Assembly: GCA_015654915.1 (NCBI GenBank)
Contig: JAATFY010000005.1
Coordinates: 1-12,226, forward strand
Source of the DNA: Rhodospirillales bacterium
GTDB lineage: Bacteria > Pseudomonadota > Alphaproteobacteria > UBA9219
DNA: 12,226 nt
Reading direction: 5' to 3'
Below, piece after piece: positions 1-6,173 of this stretch. The notes beneath the pieces were generated by a model that saw only the letters and a program-made list of their open reading frames with translations, did no database searches and was not told the origin of the DNA. Position 1 is the stretch's first letter; every line of letters starts with the position of its first letter. Both the position numbers and the translations under genes were made by a program.

Positions 1-2
1 GC

Positions 3-806
3 GCTATTCTTATTTCGCTTAGTGGCGCACCGCTCGGCGTCATGCTGGTTCTGCGCCGCATGAGCCTGATGGGCGATGTGATCGCGCATGCGATTCTGCC
101 CGGTACGGCGGCAGGATTTATTCTTGCGGGCCTGTCGATGCCGGCCATGAGTCTGGGCGGCTTGATTGCCGGGCTGGTGGTCGCGCTGATTGCAGGTCTG
201 GCGACGCGTTTCACGGCGCTGCGCGAAGACGCAAGCATGGTGACTTTCTATTTATTGGCAGTGGCAGTCGGCATCATGATGCTTGCGTTGCATGGCTCGG
301 CGCAGGATCTCGAAGATATTTTATTCGGCGACGCCCGATCGATCGATAACCGTGCACTCGAGATTATGGCCGCGGTAACGAGCCTGACGCTGGTGCTGCT
401 GGCGGTTATCTACAGGCCGCTGGTGGTGGAATCCTTCGATCCCAATTTCATGAAAGCCGTGCGCGGTCGCGGCGGGTTTTATCATGTGCTGTTCATGCTG
501 TTGGTGGTCCTGAACATGGTGGAAGGGTACCGCACCCTTGGAACATTGATGGCCTCGGGGCTTTTGCTTATTCCGGCGGTGACGGCGCAGTTCTGGACGC
601 GGCGCCTGTCCGGCCTGATGCTGGCGGCCGTCGTGATCGCGATGATTTCATCGGTGCTGGGGATAGGATTGGCTTACGCGTTCAAAGTGCCGTCCGGCCC
701 TTCGATCGTTCTGGTTATCGGCGTATTCTACATTTTATCGGTGTTATTGGGCCGTCATGGCAGCGTCAGGGCACGCTATTTCCCGTTCCGGCATTTGAAG
801 GTTTAG
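3..806 (+). CDS. znuB: Zinc/manganese-type ABC transporter permease (ABC-3 family, ZnuB-like), 5' end outside window
   Basis: This is the inner-membrane permease of a metal-ion ABC importer, which would work with a periplasmic metal-binding protein and an ATPase (family knowledge). The frame is open from the first bases, so the start is upstream; about 267 codons are visible, close to a full-length family member. The start of the visible part carries the ABC-3 signature: a small-residue helix (SGAPLGVMLVLRRMSLMGD) followed by a conserved 'DVIAHAILPG' stretch. Several long hydrophobic helices follow. The late segment 'LGTLMASGLLLIPAVTA' matches the conserved region near the end of ZnuB/MntB proteins. 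The stop codon is TAG (804-806), which matters for interpreting the TAG inside priA. Its ATPase partner is presumably upstream of the window. Zn versus Mn specificity cannot be read from the sequence, so the symbol is tentative. Confidence 0.85.
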   Translation, partial: AILISLSGAPLGVMLVLRRMSLMGDVIAHAILPGTAAGFILAGLSMPAMSLGGLIAGLVVALIAGLATRFTALREDASMVTFYLLAVAVGIMMLALHGSAQDLEDILFGDARSIDNRALEIMAAVTSLTLVLLAVIYRPLVVESFDPNFMKAVRGRGGFYHVLFMLLVVLNMVEGYRTLGTLMASGLLLIPAVTAQFWTRRLSGLMLAAVVIAMISSVLGIGLAYAFKVPSGPSIVLVIGVFYILSVLLGRHGSVRARYFPFRHLKV

Positions 807-1012
807 TTGCCTGCAAAGCCGCCGCGGCGAAGGGCGGCGAGACGTTCGGGCTGTTCGGCAAGTTCGGAAGGGATCATGCCGCCAGCCGTAGCGTCGGCGA
901 GTTCCTTCGCAACCTTGTTCAGCAGCGGTGTGGCATCGGTGGGGTTCATCAGCGCATCGCGCACCAAACCACACAGGGCCAGATATGTTACAGGCGAAAG
1001 TTCAACCAACAC
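803..1012 (-). CDS. Small hypothetical protein (69 aa), convergent with the metal permease
   Basis: I do not recognise this protein. It starts at GTG (1010-1012), preceded by AAGGA about eight bases upstream, a good ribosome binding site that supports a real gene. The product is soluble-looking and helix-rich: a hydrophobic N-terminus (VELSPVTYLALCGLVRDAL), then 'PTDATPLLNKVAKELADATAGG' and an acidic/basic helix ending in a Gly/Arg-rich tail (RRGGFAGN). Its stop codon overlaps the last bases of the permease gene on the other strand, so the two are tail-to-tail. No membrane segment or catalytic motif is visible. It could be a small regulatory or structural protein, but the sequence gives no basis for a function. 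Confidence 0.55.
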   Translation of the reverse strand: MLVELSPVTYLALCGLVRDALMNPTDATPLLNKVAKELADATAGGMIPSELAEQPERLAALRRGGFAGN

Positions 1013-1252
1013 GACTCAGTTCCTTATTTTTTATGTTCAACACTTTTCTGTTTAATCGTCATTTCTTACCACCACCTTACCCGCAAACCATGAAAGCAAA
1101 AAAACAAATCAACCGGATTTTTGCCTGAAAAATCATGAAAGTAATTCAGGTTATTCGTTATTGGTAGGTAGTAACCCCTATTGGATAATATGGGATTTTA
1201 ACCATACCAAAGTTCTGCAACCCTCACGTGCAAGGCGGGGGTCAAAACAGGC
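1013..1252. other. Intergenic region between the small gene and the 3' end of priA
   Basis: This 240-base stretch has no convincing gene. It is AT-rich in the middle and would hold the promoter of the leftward 69-aa gene and the transcription end of leftward priA. I see no clear rho-independent terminator: no strong GC stem followed by a T run on the minus strand. I see no RNA gene. Confidence 0.4.
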
Positions 1253-2206
1253 TTAAAGAAAACTGAAGGGATCGATATCGACGAGAATCCGCAAGGACCG
1301 TGGGATTTTAATGGCGCCCAGCCATTGCCGGACAACCGCTGATAGGTTGATGTTGCGGGGGGCCTGTATCAGCAGGCGATGCCGGTAACGCCCCCTGAGC
1401 ATGGCAAAAGGGGCCGGAGCAGGGCCTAAAACCCGCAATTTGGGGTCTTGGGGGGCATTGGCGGCCAGATGGTCGGCCAGCCGGAGAACCTCCTTGGCAT
1501 CGGCCCCCGAGACCGTAACGCTGGCGAGTCGCCATGCGGGGGGCAGATGGTAGGCCTCCCGTTCCTTCAATTCCGCGGCCATGAACGAATCACGGTCGCC
1601 TTTCAGAATGGCTTTCATGACAGGGTGATCGGGAGCGGTTGTCTGGAGCAAAACGCGCCCCGGATCTTGCCCGCGCCCGCTGCGGCCCGAGACCTGTTGC
1701 AGCAACTGGAAAGTCCGTTCCGCTGCGCGCGGATCGCCGCCGGCAAGCCCGAGATCGGCATCCACAACGCCGACCAGGGTAAGGCGCGGGAAGTGGTAGC
1801 CCTTCGCCATGATCTGCGTGCCGATCAAAAGATCGAGTTCTTGGTTGGTCATCTGGTTGACGAGCGCCTGCGCCGCTTTCGGCCCATCCAGCGTATCGCT
1901 GGCCATGATGGCGAAGCGCACATCGGGCATCTTCGCCTTGATTTCTTCCGCCACGCGCTCGACGCCCGGCCCGCACGCAGCCAGGCGGCCTTCGACGCCG
2001 CAGGACGGACATTTGTCCGGCAGGCGCATCGAATAATCGCAATGATGGCAATGCAGTCGGCCGGATTGTTTGTGCTCGATCATCCAGCTGGTGCAGTTGG
2101 GGCATTGCAGCCGGTGACCGCAGGCGCGGCACAAGGTCAGCGGCGCGTAACCGCGCCGGTTCAGGAACAGCATCGCCTGTTGTTTCTCGCCGATGGTTTT
2201 CTTCAA
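1253..2206 (-). CDS. priA: PriA C-terminal half: zinc-binding region, helicase lobe 2, C-terminal domain
   Basis: This is the remainder of PriA beyond the internal TAG. The first usable start is a TTG at 2206 without a good ribosome binding site, so independent translation is doubtful; the frame is actually open from 2236. Numbering from that TTG, the region begins with 'AMLFLNRRGYAP' and has eight cysteines at about residues 26, 29, 35, 38, 53, 56, 66 and 69, in four CxxC pairs. That is the two-zinc site PriA uses for primosome assembly. Helicase motif V appears as 'GTQIMAKGYHF' and motif VI as 'QQVSGRSGRG'. The end 'VDIDPFSFL' is the standard PriA C-terminus. Nothing here looks decayed apart from the upstream stop codon. 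Confidence 0.8.
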   Translation of the reverse strand: MKKTIGEKQQAMLFLNRRGYAPLTLCRACGHRLQCPNCTSWMIEHKQSGRLHCHHCDYSMRLPDKCPSCGVEGRLAACGPGVERVAEEIKAKMPDVRFAIMASDTLDGPKAAQALVNQMTNQELDLLIGTQIMAKGYHFPRLTLVGVVDADLGLAGGDPRAAERTFQLLQQVSGRSGRGQDPGRVLLQTTAPDHPVMKAILKGDRDSFMAAELKEREAYHLPPAWRLASVTVSGADAKEVLRLADHLAANAPQDPKLRVLGPAPAPFAMLRGRYRHRLLIQAPRNINLSAVVRQWLGAIKIPRSLRILVDIDPFSFL

Positions 2207-2236
2207 AGCTTCGAGCAGGGGCGGGATGATAAAATT

Positions 2237-3235
2237 CTACGCGCTCATTTTATATTTGCGAAGATCGATAAGTTCGATCTTCGGCATCGCCGCCTTGCCG
2301 AAGCGTTCATGCAGCACGACATGGTCGTATTTCTTCTGCTGCACATTGAAAATGGTTTCGAGCGACGGCGTGGCGCTGGAAAGGATTACCGGAATATCGC
2401 CGAGATGCCCGCGCACCACCGCCATATCGCGCCCATGATAAATCACGCCGTCTTCCTGCTTGTAAGCGGCTTCATGTTCTTCATCGACGACAATCAGGCC
2501 CAGATCGGGATAAGCGAGGAACAGCGCCGACCGCGCCCCGAGAATAAATTTGGCCTCGCCCAGCATGATCGAATGCCAGTTCAACCGCCGCTGCTTTTCG
2601 GTCAGTTCCGAATGCCATTGCGTCGGCTGGATGCCGAAACGCGCGGCGAAGCGGTCGATCAGAGCCGCCGTCATGGCGATTTCCGGCAGCAGCACCAAAG
2701 CCTGCTTGCCTTGGCGCAAACATTCGGCAATTGCCTCGCAGAAAACCTCGGTCTTGCCGTAGCCGGTAACGCCGTCCAGCAGCGTTACCGAATATTTTTC
2801 CGCCTGAACTTTTTTAATCAGGTTCGCGGCGGCTTTTTTCTGATCCGGCGTCAGTTCCGGCTGATGATGGTCGGGATCGGGCGCCGGTAGCGAAAAATTG
2901 TCGTTTTTTTTCGGCGCAACCCGTTTCAGGTTGCCGAGAACCATTTTCAGGACTGCCCCCGATGGCGTCACCGTATAATTCGCCACCCAATCGACGAAAG
3001 CGCGGCTGACATCGGGCAGGGGCGGCAGGTCGGGCGTGCCGGTAATGGATTTCAGCTTGGCGGCAGGAACGCTGCTGGGGCCCGAGCCCCACACCACGCC
3101 GACCATTTGCTTGGGACCGAACGGAACCTCGACAATCGTGCCGGGTTTCAGGTTCTCGCCCGCCAAAGACAGGTAATCATAGGCCTCCGCCAGCGGCAAA
3201 GGCAGCAAAACGCGCAGGGCGGTAGGATGGCTCAT
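2237..3235 (-). CDS. priA: PriA N-terminal half (332 aa): DNA-binding domain and helicase lobe 1
   Basis: This is the part of PriA translated before the internal TAG. Residues 1-105 or so form the N-terminal 3'BD/winged-helix region (start 'MSHPTALRVLLPLPL'). Residues ~130-315 are the first RecA-like lobe: Walker A 'GVTGYGKTE' at 155-163, the PriA-specific 'LLPEIAMT' near 183-189, Walker B 'DEEH' at 251-254 with 'AAYKQEDG' following, and motif III 'SSATPS' at 286-291. The product ends at 'KMSA', just where the zinc-binding region should begin. Alone it could bind DNA and perhaps ATP, but it lacks lobe 2, so it should not be an active helicase. Confidence 0.85.
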   Translation of the reverse strand: MSHPTALRVLLPLPLAEAYDYLSLAGENLKPGTIVEVPFGPKQMVGVVWGSGPSSVPAAKLKSITGTPDLPPLPDVSRAFVDWVANYTVTPSGAVLKMVLGNLKRVAPKKNDNFSLPAPDPDHHQPELTPDQKKAAANLIKKVQAEKYSVTLLDGVTGYGKTEVFCEAIAECLRQGKQALVLLPEIAMTAALIDRFAARFGIQPTQWHSELTEKQRRLNWHSIMLGEAKFILGARSALFLAYPDLGLIVVDEEHEAAYKQEDGVIYHGRDMAVVRGHLGDIPVILSSATPSLETIFNVQQKKYDHVVLHERFGKAAMPKIELIDLRKYKMSA

Positions 3236-3251
3236 AGGTTACAATAACATA

Positions 3252-3399
3252 ACGTCATCCCCGCGAAAGCGGGGATCCAGAGGGCGTTTCTGCAGGGGCC
3301 GCCAGTATGGTTTGTTTCTGCGGGGTCATTTGGTATGAATGCATTCGGTCGATTCCAGAGGATAGAACGTCTGGGTTCCCGCTTACACGGGAATGACGT
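3252..3399. repeat. Dispersed hairpin-armed repeat, copy 1 (148 bp), between priA and tal
   Basis: The two ends are imperfect 30-bp inverted repeats (3252-3281 and 3370-3399), both starting with ACGTCATyCCCG when read inward. Each arm is itself a hairpin. The left arm is ATCCCCGC - GAAA - GCGGGGAT (3257-3264 / 3269-3276). The right arm is TTCCCG - CTTACA - CGGGAA (3376-3381 / 3388-3393). Spurious translations across such arms give 'VIPAKAGIQ' or 'WIPAFAGMT', which I recognise as typical of non-coding repeats dispersed in proteobacterial genomes. No ORF is credible inside. It fills most of the 193-base gap between the divergent priA and tal starts, so the promoters of both genes must lie in or beside it. 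Confidence 0.75.
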
Positions 3400-3410
3400 A
3401 TAACTATAAT
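3382..3410 (+). promoter_or_regulatory. Probable sigma-70-type promoter of tal, with its -35 box inside the repeat arm
   Basis: The -35 candidate CTTACA (3382-3387) is the loop of the repeat's right-hand hairpin. A perfect 17-base spacer separates it from TATAAT (3405-3410), just outside the repeat. Transcription would start near 3417, leaving a very short leader before the ribosome binding site AAAGGAG and the GTG at 3429. The boxes and spacing are seen directly; promoter activity is inferred. Confidence 0.55.
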
Positions 3411-3428
3411 CCACCAAAGGAGACAAAC

Positions 3429-4127
3429 GTGAAGTTCTTTGTTGATACCGCCGATCTGAACGAGATTAAAGACCTTGCCGCGACCGGCCTTCTGGACGGC
3501 GTGACGACCAACCCGTCGCTGGTCGCCAAATCGGGCCACAGCAATTTTATCGACCTGATCAAGGATATCTGCGCCGTCGTTTCCGGTCCCGTGAGCGCCG
3601 AAGTGGCCGCTACCGATTTCGATACCATGATGCAGGAAGGGCTTTATCTTTCCAAAATCGCCAAGAACATTGCCGTGAAAGTTCCGCTGACTCCGGCGGG
3701 CCTGAAAGTCTGTAAAACCTTATCGCAGCAGGGCACGATGGTGAACGTAACGCTGTGCTTCTCGGCGGCGCAGGCAATTCTGGCTGCCAAGGCGGGCGCA
3801 ACCTTCGTATCGCCTTTCGTCGGTCGTTTGGACGACATCGGCGAAAACGGCATGGCGCTGATCGCCGACATTTGCGAAATTTATCGCGCCTATCCGCAAT
3901 TCAAGACCGAAGTTCTGGTGGCGTCTGTCCGCCACCCGATGCATGTGGTCGAGGCGGCGAAACTCGGCGCGCATGTCGCGACCATCCCGCCCAATGTCAT
4001 CCGCCAGCTGTTTACGCATCCGTTGACCGAGAAAGGCTTGGCGCAGTTTGTCGTCGATTGGCAGAAGACAGGCCAGAAAATCCTGCCCGGCGACGGCAAG
4101 GTTCAGCCGTTAAAGACACGTGCGTAA
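3429..4127 (+). CDS. tal: Transaldolase, small fructose-6-phosphate-aldolase-type subfamily (232 aa)
   Basis: This cytoplasmic enzyme of the pentose phosphate pathway transfers a dihydroxyacetone unit between sugar phosphates through a Schiff-base lysine. The protein has the TalC/MipB layout: '[16 protein letters not shown]' start, 'GVTTNPSL' motif (24-31), catalytic lysine K84 in 'IAVKVPLT', '[11 protein letters not shown]' around 128-138 and the C-terminal '[15 protein letters not shown]'. Residue F130 in 'SPF' favours transaldolase activity: true E. coli fructose-6-phosphate aldolase has Tyr at this place, while the B. subtilis-type transaldolase has Phe (family knowledge). I chose GTG 3429 over the upstream ATG 3393 because AAAGGAG lies seven bases before it and the family start aligns there. 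The gene is flanked on both sides by copies of the same repeat and is followed by xerC in the same direction. Confidence 0.9.
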   Translation: MKFFVDTADLNEIKDLAATGLLDGVTTNPSLVAKSGHSNFIDLIKDICAVVSGPVSAEVAATDFDTMMQEGLYLSKIAKNIAVKVPLTPAGLKVCKTLSQQGTMVNVTLCFSAAQAILAAKAGATFVSPFVGRLDDIGENGMALIADICEIYRAYPQFKTEVLVASVRHPMHVVEAAKLGAHVATIPPNVIRQLFTHPLTEKGLAQFVVDWQKTGQKILPGDGKVQPLKTRA

Positions 4128-4135
4128 TAAAAAAT

Positions 4136-4274
4136 ACGTCATTCCGGAAAATTTTTCGGAGCGATAGCGTAGAAAAATTTATCCGGAACCCAGTCAGATG
4201 TTCAGTAAGGGCCTGGGTTGACGTTATATCCCGCCGAGCCGCTGACTGGATCCCCGCCTTCGCGGGGATGACGT
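4136..4274. repeat. Dispersed hairpin-armed repeat, copy 2 (139 bp), between tal and xerC
   Basis: This element belongs to the same family as the one upstream of tal. Its ends read ACGTCATTCC (left) and, on the opposite strand, ACGTCATCCCC (right), and both arms finish with ACCCAGTCAG or TCCAGTCAG. The left hairpin is larger than in copy 1: TTCCGGAAAATTTTTC (from 4143) pairs with GAAAAATTTATCCGGAA (4171-4187) with one bulged base. The right hairpin pairs ATCCCCGC with GCGGGGAT (4249-4256 and 4261-4268) around a CTTC loop. It lies just after the tal stop and ends a few bases before the xerC ribosome binding site. It could act as a terminator or mRNA stabiliser between the two genes, which is inference. 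Confidence 0.7.
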
Positions 4275-4288
4275 AAAGGGGTATAAAT

Positions 4289-5236
4289 TTGTCCTCTGCT
4301 AAAAATATTGTTGATTTACCTTGGGCCGAGGATGTCATCGACGCGGTGGCAAAATGGCAAAGCTGGCTGCGGTATGAAAAACGCGCATCGGCGCATACCA
4401 TCGACTCCTATCAGTTCGATATCCGTAACCTGTTCCAGTTCCTGAACGACCATCGCGGGCGGCAGATCAATCTGGCCATGTTGTCGAGTTTGACGCTCGC
4501 CGACTTCCGTAGCTGGTTAGCCAATAACGCCGCCGAAGACCGGCAGGCTGCATCGCGGGCGCGGGCGGTAGCCGGTATCCGTAATTTCTTCCGTTGGCTC
4601 GACCGTTCCGGCCAGCTTCATAACAACGCTATTGAATTACTAAAATTACCCAAGACCTCGCGCCGCCTGCCGCGGCCGGTGACAGAGGTTGAGGCGCAGG
4701 ATATCGTCACGCTGTCCAAAAATGTGCCGCAGGAAGACTGGATCGGGAAACGTGATCAGGCATTATTTACGTTGTTGTACGGCGCGGGCCTGCGTATCAG
4801 CGAGGCGCTTGCGCTGACCCATGCCGACCTTGCGCAAAAAGACCGTGTGACCGTTACCGGCAAAGGCAACAAGCAGCGCAATGTGCCGCTGCTGCCCATC
4901 ATCCGCGAGGCGCTGGATGCCTATCTGGAATCCTGCCCCTACGCCGCAAAACCCAAAGAACCGATTTTCGTGGGATCGCGCGGCGAGAAATTAAATCCTG
5001 CCGTCGCGCAAAGAAATTTGCGCCAGTTGCGCCGCCAGTTGAATTTGCCCGACAGCGTCACGCCGCATGCGCTGCGCCATAGTTTTGCCACGCATCTGCT
5101 GGCATCGGGTGCGGATTTACGGAGTTTGCAGGAATTATTGGGCCACAGTTCGCTCTCGACCACGCAGCTTTATACGCAGGTGGATGCACAGCAACTGGCG
5201 AAGGCCTACAAAGCCGCACATCCGCGGGCGAAGTAA
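4289..5236 (+). CDS. xerC: Tyrosine recombinase XerC (315 aa)
   Basis: Xer recombinases resolve chromosome dimers at dif, acting as a XerC/XerD heterotetramer at the division septum. The N-terminal SAM-like core-binding domain covers about residues 15-105 ('WLRYEKRASAHTIDSYQFDIRNLF'). The catalytic domain covers 125-305 with all active-site residues: R169 (GAGLRISEAL), K192 (TGKGNKQR), H260 and R263 (TPHALRHSFATH), H286 (LLGHSSLSTT) and nucleophile Y295. Full length matches the family. I chose the TTG start at 4289 because AAAGGGG lies seven bases upstream; no in-frame ATG fits better. The XerC over XerD call rests on sequence feel and on the priA-tal-xerC neighbourhood, so it is slightly less certain than the family. 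Directly downstream lies the remnant of the gene split by the mobile element; this gene itself is intact. Confidence 0.88.
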   Translation: MSSAKNIVDLPWAEDVIDAVAKWQSWLRYEKRASAHTIDSYQFDIRNLFQFLNDHRGRQINLAMLSSLTLADFRSWLANNAAEDRQAASRARAVAGIRNFFRWLDRSGQLHNNAIELLKLPKTSRRLPRPVTEVEAQDIVTLSKNVPQEDWIGKRDQALFTLLYGAGLRISEALALTHADLAQKDRVTVTGKGNKQRNVPLLPIIREALDAYLESCPYAAKPKEPIFVGSRGEKLNPAVAQRNLRQLRRQLNLPDSVTPHALRHSFATHLLASGADLRSLQELLGHSSLSTTQLYTQVDAQQLAKAYKAAHPRAK

Positions 5237-5260
5237 CCAAATACAGAATTTAAAATAGGT

Positions 5261-5426
5261 TTAGTTAAGCGTCGGAGTTATACCTTGATCAGCGCCATAC
5301 TCCCGTGAGAGATGGCGCAAATCAGGGTATCCCGGCACGGCGACGGTGAGCGCGCGCCGTCGATCAATGAGGGCTTGTTTCTCTCTCGCTTTTTCCCGCT
5401 CTGCTGTCTCGAACGCCTGAAATATT
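5261..5426 (-). pseudogene. 3' remnant of the chromosomal gene split by the IS1-like element
   Basis: On the minus strand this stretch is open from the target duplication to a TAA at 5261-5263 and has no start of its own. It encodes a charged helix (roughly 'IFQAFETAEREKAREKQ') followed by 'RRRALTVAVPGYPDLRHLSREYG' in short form, and ends 'GITPTLN'. Joined across a single copy of GAAATATT to the segment at 9200-9686, it gives one continuous 215-codon frame (487 + 158 = 645 bases). It is tail-to-tail with xerC, 24 bases apart. Function unknown; the charged tail would follow two predicted membrane segments encoded on the other side. Confidence 0.7.
5419..5426. repeat. Target-site duplication, left copy (GAAATATT)
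   Basis: These eight bases directly abut the left inverted repeat and are identical to those abutting the right one. An 8-9 bp duplication is expected for IS1-family insertion. Confidence 0.88.
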
Positions 5427-5452
5427 GGTAGTGCATCAGTTTAAAAGTTAAC
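5427..5452 (+). repeat. Left terminal inverted repeat of the IS1-like element (26 bp)
   Basis: It reads GGTAGTGCATCAG followed by TTTAAAAGTTAAC and is a perfect reverse complement of 9174-9199. A second shared motif, TTTGGAAT, follows at 5465-5472, 38 bases from the tip. Confidence 0.92.
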
Positions 5453-5460
5453 GATGTAGA

Positions 5461-5796
5461 TTATTTTGGAATAGATCTTATTGCTTGAATGGTGGCATCC
5501 CACTTACTGCTTAGAAAGAATGAAGCGATGGCCATAAAGATACCAATTAAGAGGATTGCAGCGGCAATCCATCCCTTTATATAGGTTGCCTTATGACTCA
5601 GATCGTCGATTTTACCTCCGTGTAATTTTACATCAGAAATTAAGCGCTCTACATTGGCAGTCAACTTGCCAATTTCCAACATAACAAAACGAATATCGGA
5701 GGTCGCGTACAAATCGGGGGGTGGTGGCGTTTGTGGAAACTCTTTAGGGGTTTCCCCTGTAGACTCTCCAGTAGAAGGGGGGCGAGTCTTACTCAT
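5461..5796 (-). CDS. Hypothetical small single-pass membrane protein with coiled coil (111 aa), element cargo
   Basis: I do not recognise a named family. Three parts are visible: a Pro/Thr/Ser-rich polar N-terminus (residues 1-30), an amphipathic helix likely to form a coiled coil (about 33-72; 'MLEIGKLTANVERLISDV' and 'GGKIDDLSHKATYIKG'), and one strongly hydrophobic segment (about 74-95; 'IAAAILLIGIFMAIASFFL'), with a short basic/polar tail. This suggests a bundle anchored in the inner membrane, topology unknown. Its start overlaps the end of the 92-aa gene by eight bases, so the two are probably translationally coupled. Its stop lies within 40 bases of the left end of the element, leaving little room for anything but transposase-binding sequence. 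Confidence 0.65.
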   Translation of the reverse strand: MSKTRPPSTGESTGETPKEFPQTPPPPDLYATSDIRFVMLEIGKLTANVERLISDVKLHGGKIDDLSHKATYIKGWIAAAILLIGIFMAIASFFLSSKWDATIQAIRSIPK

Positions 5797-6067
5797 TTGC
5801 CTTCAATTCCCATTTTGACTTTACCCAATTCCAAATATTTGGGTTAGCGCGTCCTTGGTAAGCTGAAATTGCCGCAATAATAGCTGCGCCATTCGTGCCG
5901 TCCGTGACACCTAATTTCTTTGATACTTCTTGTACGGGCTCATTTGACGCAACAAACCATGCCTTATCCCCGACTTGCAGAGAGTCGTTTGGGTAGACGG
6001 AAGCTATTGCTCCCGGTAATTTAGCTTCGTTAGGATTGGGCTGGGAGACGATAAGGAAAATTGTCAT
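5789..6067 (-). CDS. Hypothetical small protein (92 aa), possibly a Cas2/SinR-like ferredoxin fold, element cargo
   Basis: No named family is certain. The predicted pattern is strand (TIFLIVS), helix (AKLPGAIASVYP), strand (DSLQVGDKAWFVAS), helix (EPVQEVSKKLGV), a 'TDGTNGAAIIAAI' strand and a Trp-rich end (IWNWVKSKW). This layout, with 'kAWFVaS' followed by 'vqevskkLGv', resembles small ferredoxin-fold proteins of the SinR/Cas2-like type; that is inference, and no Cas2 catalytic aspartate is evident at the first strand. The gene lies 106 bases beyond the transposase gene on the same strand and overlaps the membrane-protein gene by eight bases. No ribosome binding site precedes the ATG; instead TAGAAT (6074-6079) ends six bases before it, so the mRNA may be leaderless. 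Confidence 0.6.
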   Translation of the reverse strand: MTIFLIVSQPNPNEAKLPGAIASVYPNDSLQVGDKAWFVASNEPVQEVSKKLGVTDGTNGAAIIAAISAYQGRANPNIWNWVKSKWELKANE

Positions 6068-6173
6068 GGGGAGATTCTATCAGAATGCTTGTAAGGAAGC
6101 CATTTTCTTGCAGACCAGATTCGGTTTGTCAAAGCTGTCCAAAAATAAGCATAAACCATGCCAATTAGCCATT

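Larger units (their letters stand above)
1253..3235 (-). pseudogene. priA: priA, primosomal replication-restart helicase, interrupted by an in-frame TAG
   Basis: PriA is the 3'-5' DNA helicase that recognises stalled or collapsed forks and starts reloading of DnaB. The complete reading frame is 661 codons, with the normal order: N-terminal 3'-end-binding domain, helicase lobe 1, zinc-binding insertion, helicase lobe 2 and the C-terminal 'DIDPFSFL' ending. One codon, TAG at 2237-2239 (codon 333), interrupts it. Both sides of the stop are in the same frame (3235 minus 2206 is 1029, divisible by 3), so this is a nonsense change and not a frameshift. The sequence on each side is intact and family-like: '...IDLRKYKMSA', stop, 'NFIIPPLLEAL...'. 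It may be a recent pseudogene, a base error (CAG to TAG is one transition), or a suppressed or recoded stop. The gene is leftward, divergent from the transaldolase gene. No good ribosome binding site is seen before the ATG at 3233-3235. Confidence 0.85.

Noticed and set aside
804..2239. Genome-wide reassignment of TAG as a sense codon to explain the priA interruption
   Set aside because: The metal permease ends at TAG (804-806) at the expected family length, and reading through would add ~80 unrelated residues, so TAG is a normal stop here.
1448..2890. Long plus-strand open frame (480 codons) opposite priA
   Set aside because: It is antisense to a clear priA with conserved motifs on the minus strand. 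Its translation is low-quality (His/Arg/Gln-rich) and it continues past the priA stop only because of complementary codon bias.
3255..3539. Minus-strand frames crossing the repeats with peptides such as 'RHSRVSGNP', and 'WIPAFAGMT' or 'VIPAKAGIQ' near 3265 and 4265
   Set aside because: These peptides are translations of dispersed hairpin repeats and the frames overlap tal or xerC, so they are not genes.
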